Positions 14,458 to 14,990 of a stretch of 14,990 nt of DNA are shown one piece after another. The number at the start of each line of letters is the position of its first letter. Positions within the stretch are counted from its first letter, which is position 1. The DNA comes from Croceimicrobium sp965658965 (GTDB lineage: Bacteria; Bacteroidota; Bacteroidia; Flavobacteriales; Schleiferiaceae), in contig CBFHVV010000075.1 of the NCBI GenBank assembly GCA_965658965.1, positions 1 to 14,990 of the forward strand, read 5' to 3'. Made by a program: the position numbers and the translations under genes. The notes under the pieces are model-generated. The model ran no database searches. It had not been told where the DNA came from and saw nothing but the letters and a program-made list of their open reading frames with translations.

Positions 14458-14494
14458 GGGCAGATCAGTAAGCCATTTTTTTCCTGATCTGTTC
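14458..14494. repeat. Long hairpin, 8 perfect pairs extendable to 11
   Basis: CAGATCAG (14461-14468) pairs perfectly with CTGATCTG (14484-14491). Two G-U pairs and one G-C pair extend the stem outward to 14458 and 14494. The 15-nt loop contains a run of seven T. It lies about 180 nt after the stop of the barrel protein gene and could be a late terminator or part of a structured RNA. Confidence 0.45.
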
Positions 14495-14510
14495 ATTGCT
14501 AGCCAAGGCT

Positions 14511-14532
14511 ATTCTGCTGCGAGTAGAATTTT
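14511..14532 (+). terminator. Terminator-like hairpin followed by a short T-run
   Basis: ATTCTGCT (14511-14518) pairs with AGTAGAAT (14522-14529) around GCG, with one G-U pair, and is followed by TTTT (14529-14532). The stem is AT-rich and the T-run short, so it would be a weak terminator. It lies 230 nt after the nearest plus-strand gene. Confidence 0.25.
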
Positions 14533-14678
14533 GGAATAATAATTTTTAAGGTATGGTCCTAAGTATTGGGGCAGCTCATAACAGCCCTTTTGGTTTATCC
14601 AGCGTTGGCTTTAGTGTCGGCAAAATCCAGTGTACTGTTTATGCGGTTGGCGTTTCTTATATACCGCACAACGGTCAA

Positions 14679-14786
14679 GTATAAGAGCAGTAGCGGATTT
14701 CAACACGATTACCTGTCCGCTACCACTAAAGTTAATAAAATGCACAGACCTTGATTTTACCACTTCACCCGCTATTGCTCTTATAC
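14679..14786. repeat. 18-bp inverted repeat with one mismatch, enclosing a second inverted repeat
   Basis: GTATAAGAGCAGTAGCGG (14679-14696) is matched at 17 of 18 positions by the reverse complement of 14769-14786. Inside, GTAGCGGA (14690-14697) also pairs perfectly with TCCGCTAC (14716-14723), so the left arm has two alternative partners. No coding frame explains this. The structure could fold as RNA or as a single-stranded DNA cruciform. Confidence 0.6.
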
Positions 14787-14796
14787 AATGTTGTAT
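14783..14796. repeat. Short perfect inverted repeat at the edge of the larger one
   Basis: ATACAA (14783-14788) and TTGTAT (14791-14796) surround TG. The left arm overlaps the end of the 18-bp repeat arm at 14769-14786, so three inverted repeats share this 120-nt stretch. Confidence 0.45.
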
Positions 14797-14990
14797 GCCC
14801 GTGCTTTTTCTTCGTCCGTGCGTTGGGGCAGCCATACTCTTTGGCAAGTTTTGGTTTGTGTGAAGGCTTTGAGCGACATGCCAATGTGTATGGATGCATA
14901 GGATTGGGTGCATTGTCAAAGTTTTGTTACATCAAATATTTGTTTATTCATTAAAACAGAATCTTCATATTTAGACCGGACCAACTTCTT

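Larger units (their letters stand above)
14566..14857. repeat. Imperfect direct repeats 257 nt apart
   Basis: TTGGGGCAGC occurs at 14566-14575 and 14823-14832, each time followed, with a one-base indel, by CATA. TTTTGGTTT then follows at 14588-14596 and 14849-14857. The repeat is thus about 31 nt in the first copy and 35 nt in the second. After it both copies run on with weaker similarity (GGCTTT at 14607-14612 and 14865-14870; CCAGTGT against CCAATGT). This suggests two diverged copies of a unit of about 257 bp, the second cut by the window edge. Confidence 0.45.
14280..14990. other. 711-nt region without a convincing gene, rich in repeats and hairpins
   Basis: Several short frames overlap on both strands (for example about 14566-14754 plus and 14611-14919 minus), but none has a signal peptide, a family motif or normal composition. 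Instead the DNA shows a long hairpin at 14458-14494, a terminator-like hairpin at 14511-14532, an imperfect direct repeat at 14566 and 14823, and nested inverted repeats from 14679 to 14796. The 14566-14920 part has higher GC than its surroundings and reads like a dispersed non-coding repeat unit. Confidence 0.6.

Noticed and set aside
14641..14680. Integron attC-like site (TGCGG/CCGCA arms near GTTTATG and CACAAC)
   Set aside because: The core boxes do not match RYYYAAC/GTTRRRY, and no integrase or cassette gene is visible in the window.
14611..14919. Minus-strand frame of 102 codons, with overlapping plus-strand frames at 14566-14754 and 14630-14863
   Set aside because: The frames overlap each other on both strands, have no signal peptide or recognisable motif and an odd composition rich in His, Cys and Arg. 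They coincide with the repeats and inverted repeats, so the repeats explain them better.
14951..14990. Possible C-terminus of a minus-strand gene entering from the right, ending GLNMKILF, and a second open frame ending at 14916
   Set aside because: Only 12 and 24 codons are visible. The Phe-ending strand would suit an outer-membrane protein, but so short a stretch is easily open by chance.

Overview
The window looks like a chromosomal segment of an AT-rich, probably marine or aquatic Bacteroidota bacterium (Flavobacteriia/Cryomorphaceae-like). Three large secreted proteins end in type IX secretion (T9SS) type A sorting domains. The best promoters follow the Bacteroidota pattern TTG-N(16-20)-TAnnTTTG, and purine-rich ribosome binding sites are mostly absent. 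I see no tRNA, rRNA, CRISPR array, transposase or integrase.

Left part (1-2854, all minus strand): the 5' end of a secreted protein that runs off the left edge, a short MscS-type channel, the tRNA wobble-base 2'-O-methyltransferase TrmL, and a beta-lactamase-fold serine hydrolase. The hydrolase's natural signal peptide is interrupted by an in-frame TAA at codon 16 (2807-2809). Next, 3109-4953 (plus) is a T9SS-exported surface protein of the kind that begins ASHLIGGDITWEC. It converges on the operon that follows.

Centre (8220 down to 5012, minus): a tight four-gene operon, the most interesting part of the window. It encodes a 117-aa coiled-coil protein, a 274-aa protein with a C-terminal roadblock/longin-like domain, a stand-alone Ras/Rab-like small GTPase, and a hybrid histidine kinase with a C-terminal receiver domain and a TTG start. 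Spacings are 0, 4 and 7 nt. A roadblock/longin protein beside a small GTPase recalls MglA/MglB and other prokaryotic Ras-like modules. Here the pair appears wired to a phosphorelay, so the operon can be read as a candidate GTPase-controlled two-component switch. A candidate promoter lies at 8298-8324.

Right part (8731-14279): a two-helix 65-aa membrane protein (minus), a cytosolic FrnE/DsbA-like thiol oxidoreductase with a CGWC motif, then a plus-strand run of two beta-propeller-like T9SS proteins and an outer-membrane beta-barrel-like protein. The first gene of that run has the cleanest promoter in the window, and a perfect 10+10 bp inverted repeat overlaps its -33 element, suggesting an operator.

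The final 711 nt (14280-14990) have no convincing gene. They contain hairpins, an imperfect 31-35 nt direct repeat 257 nt apart, and nested inverted repeats, resembling a dispersed non-coding repeat or the remnant of a small mobile unit.
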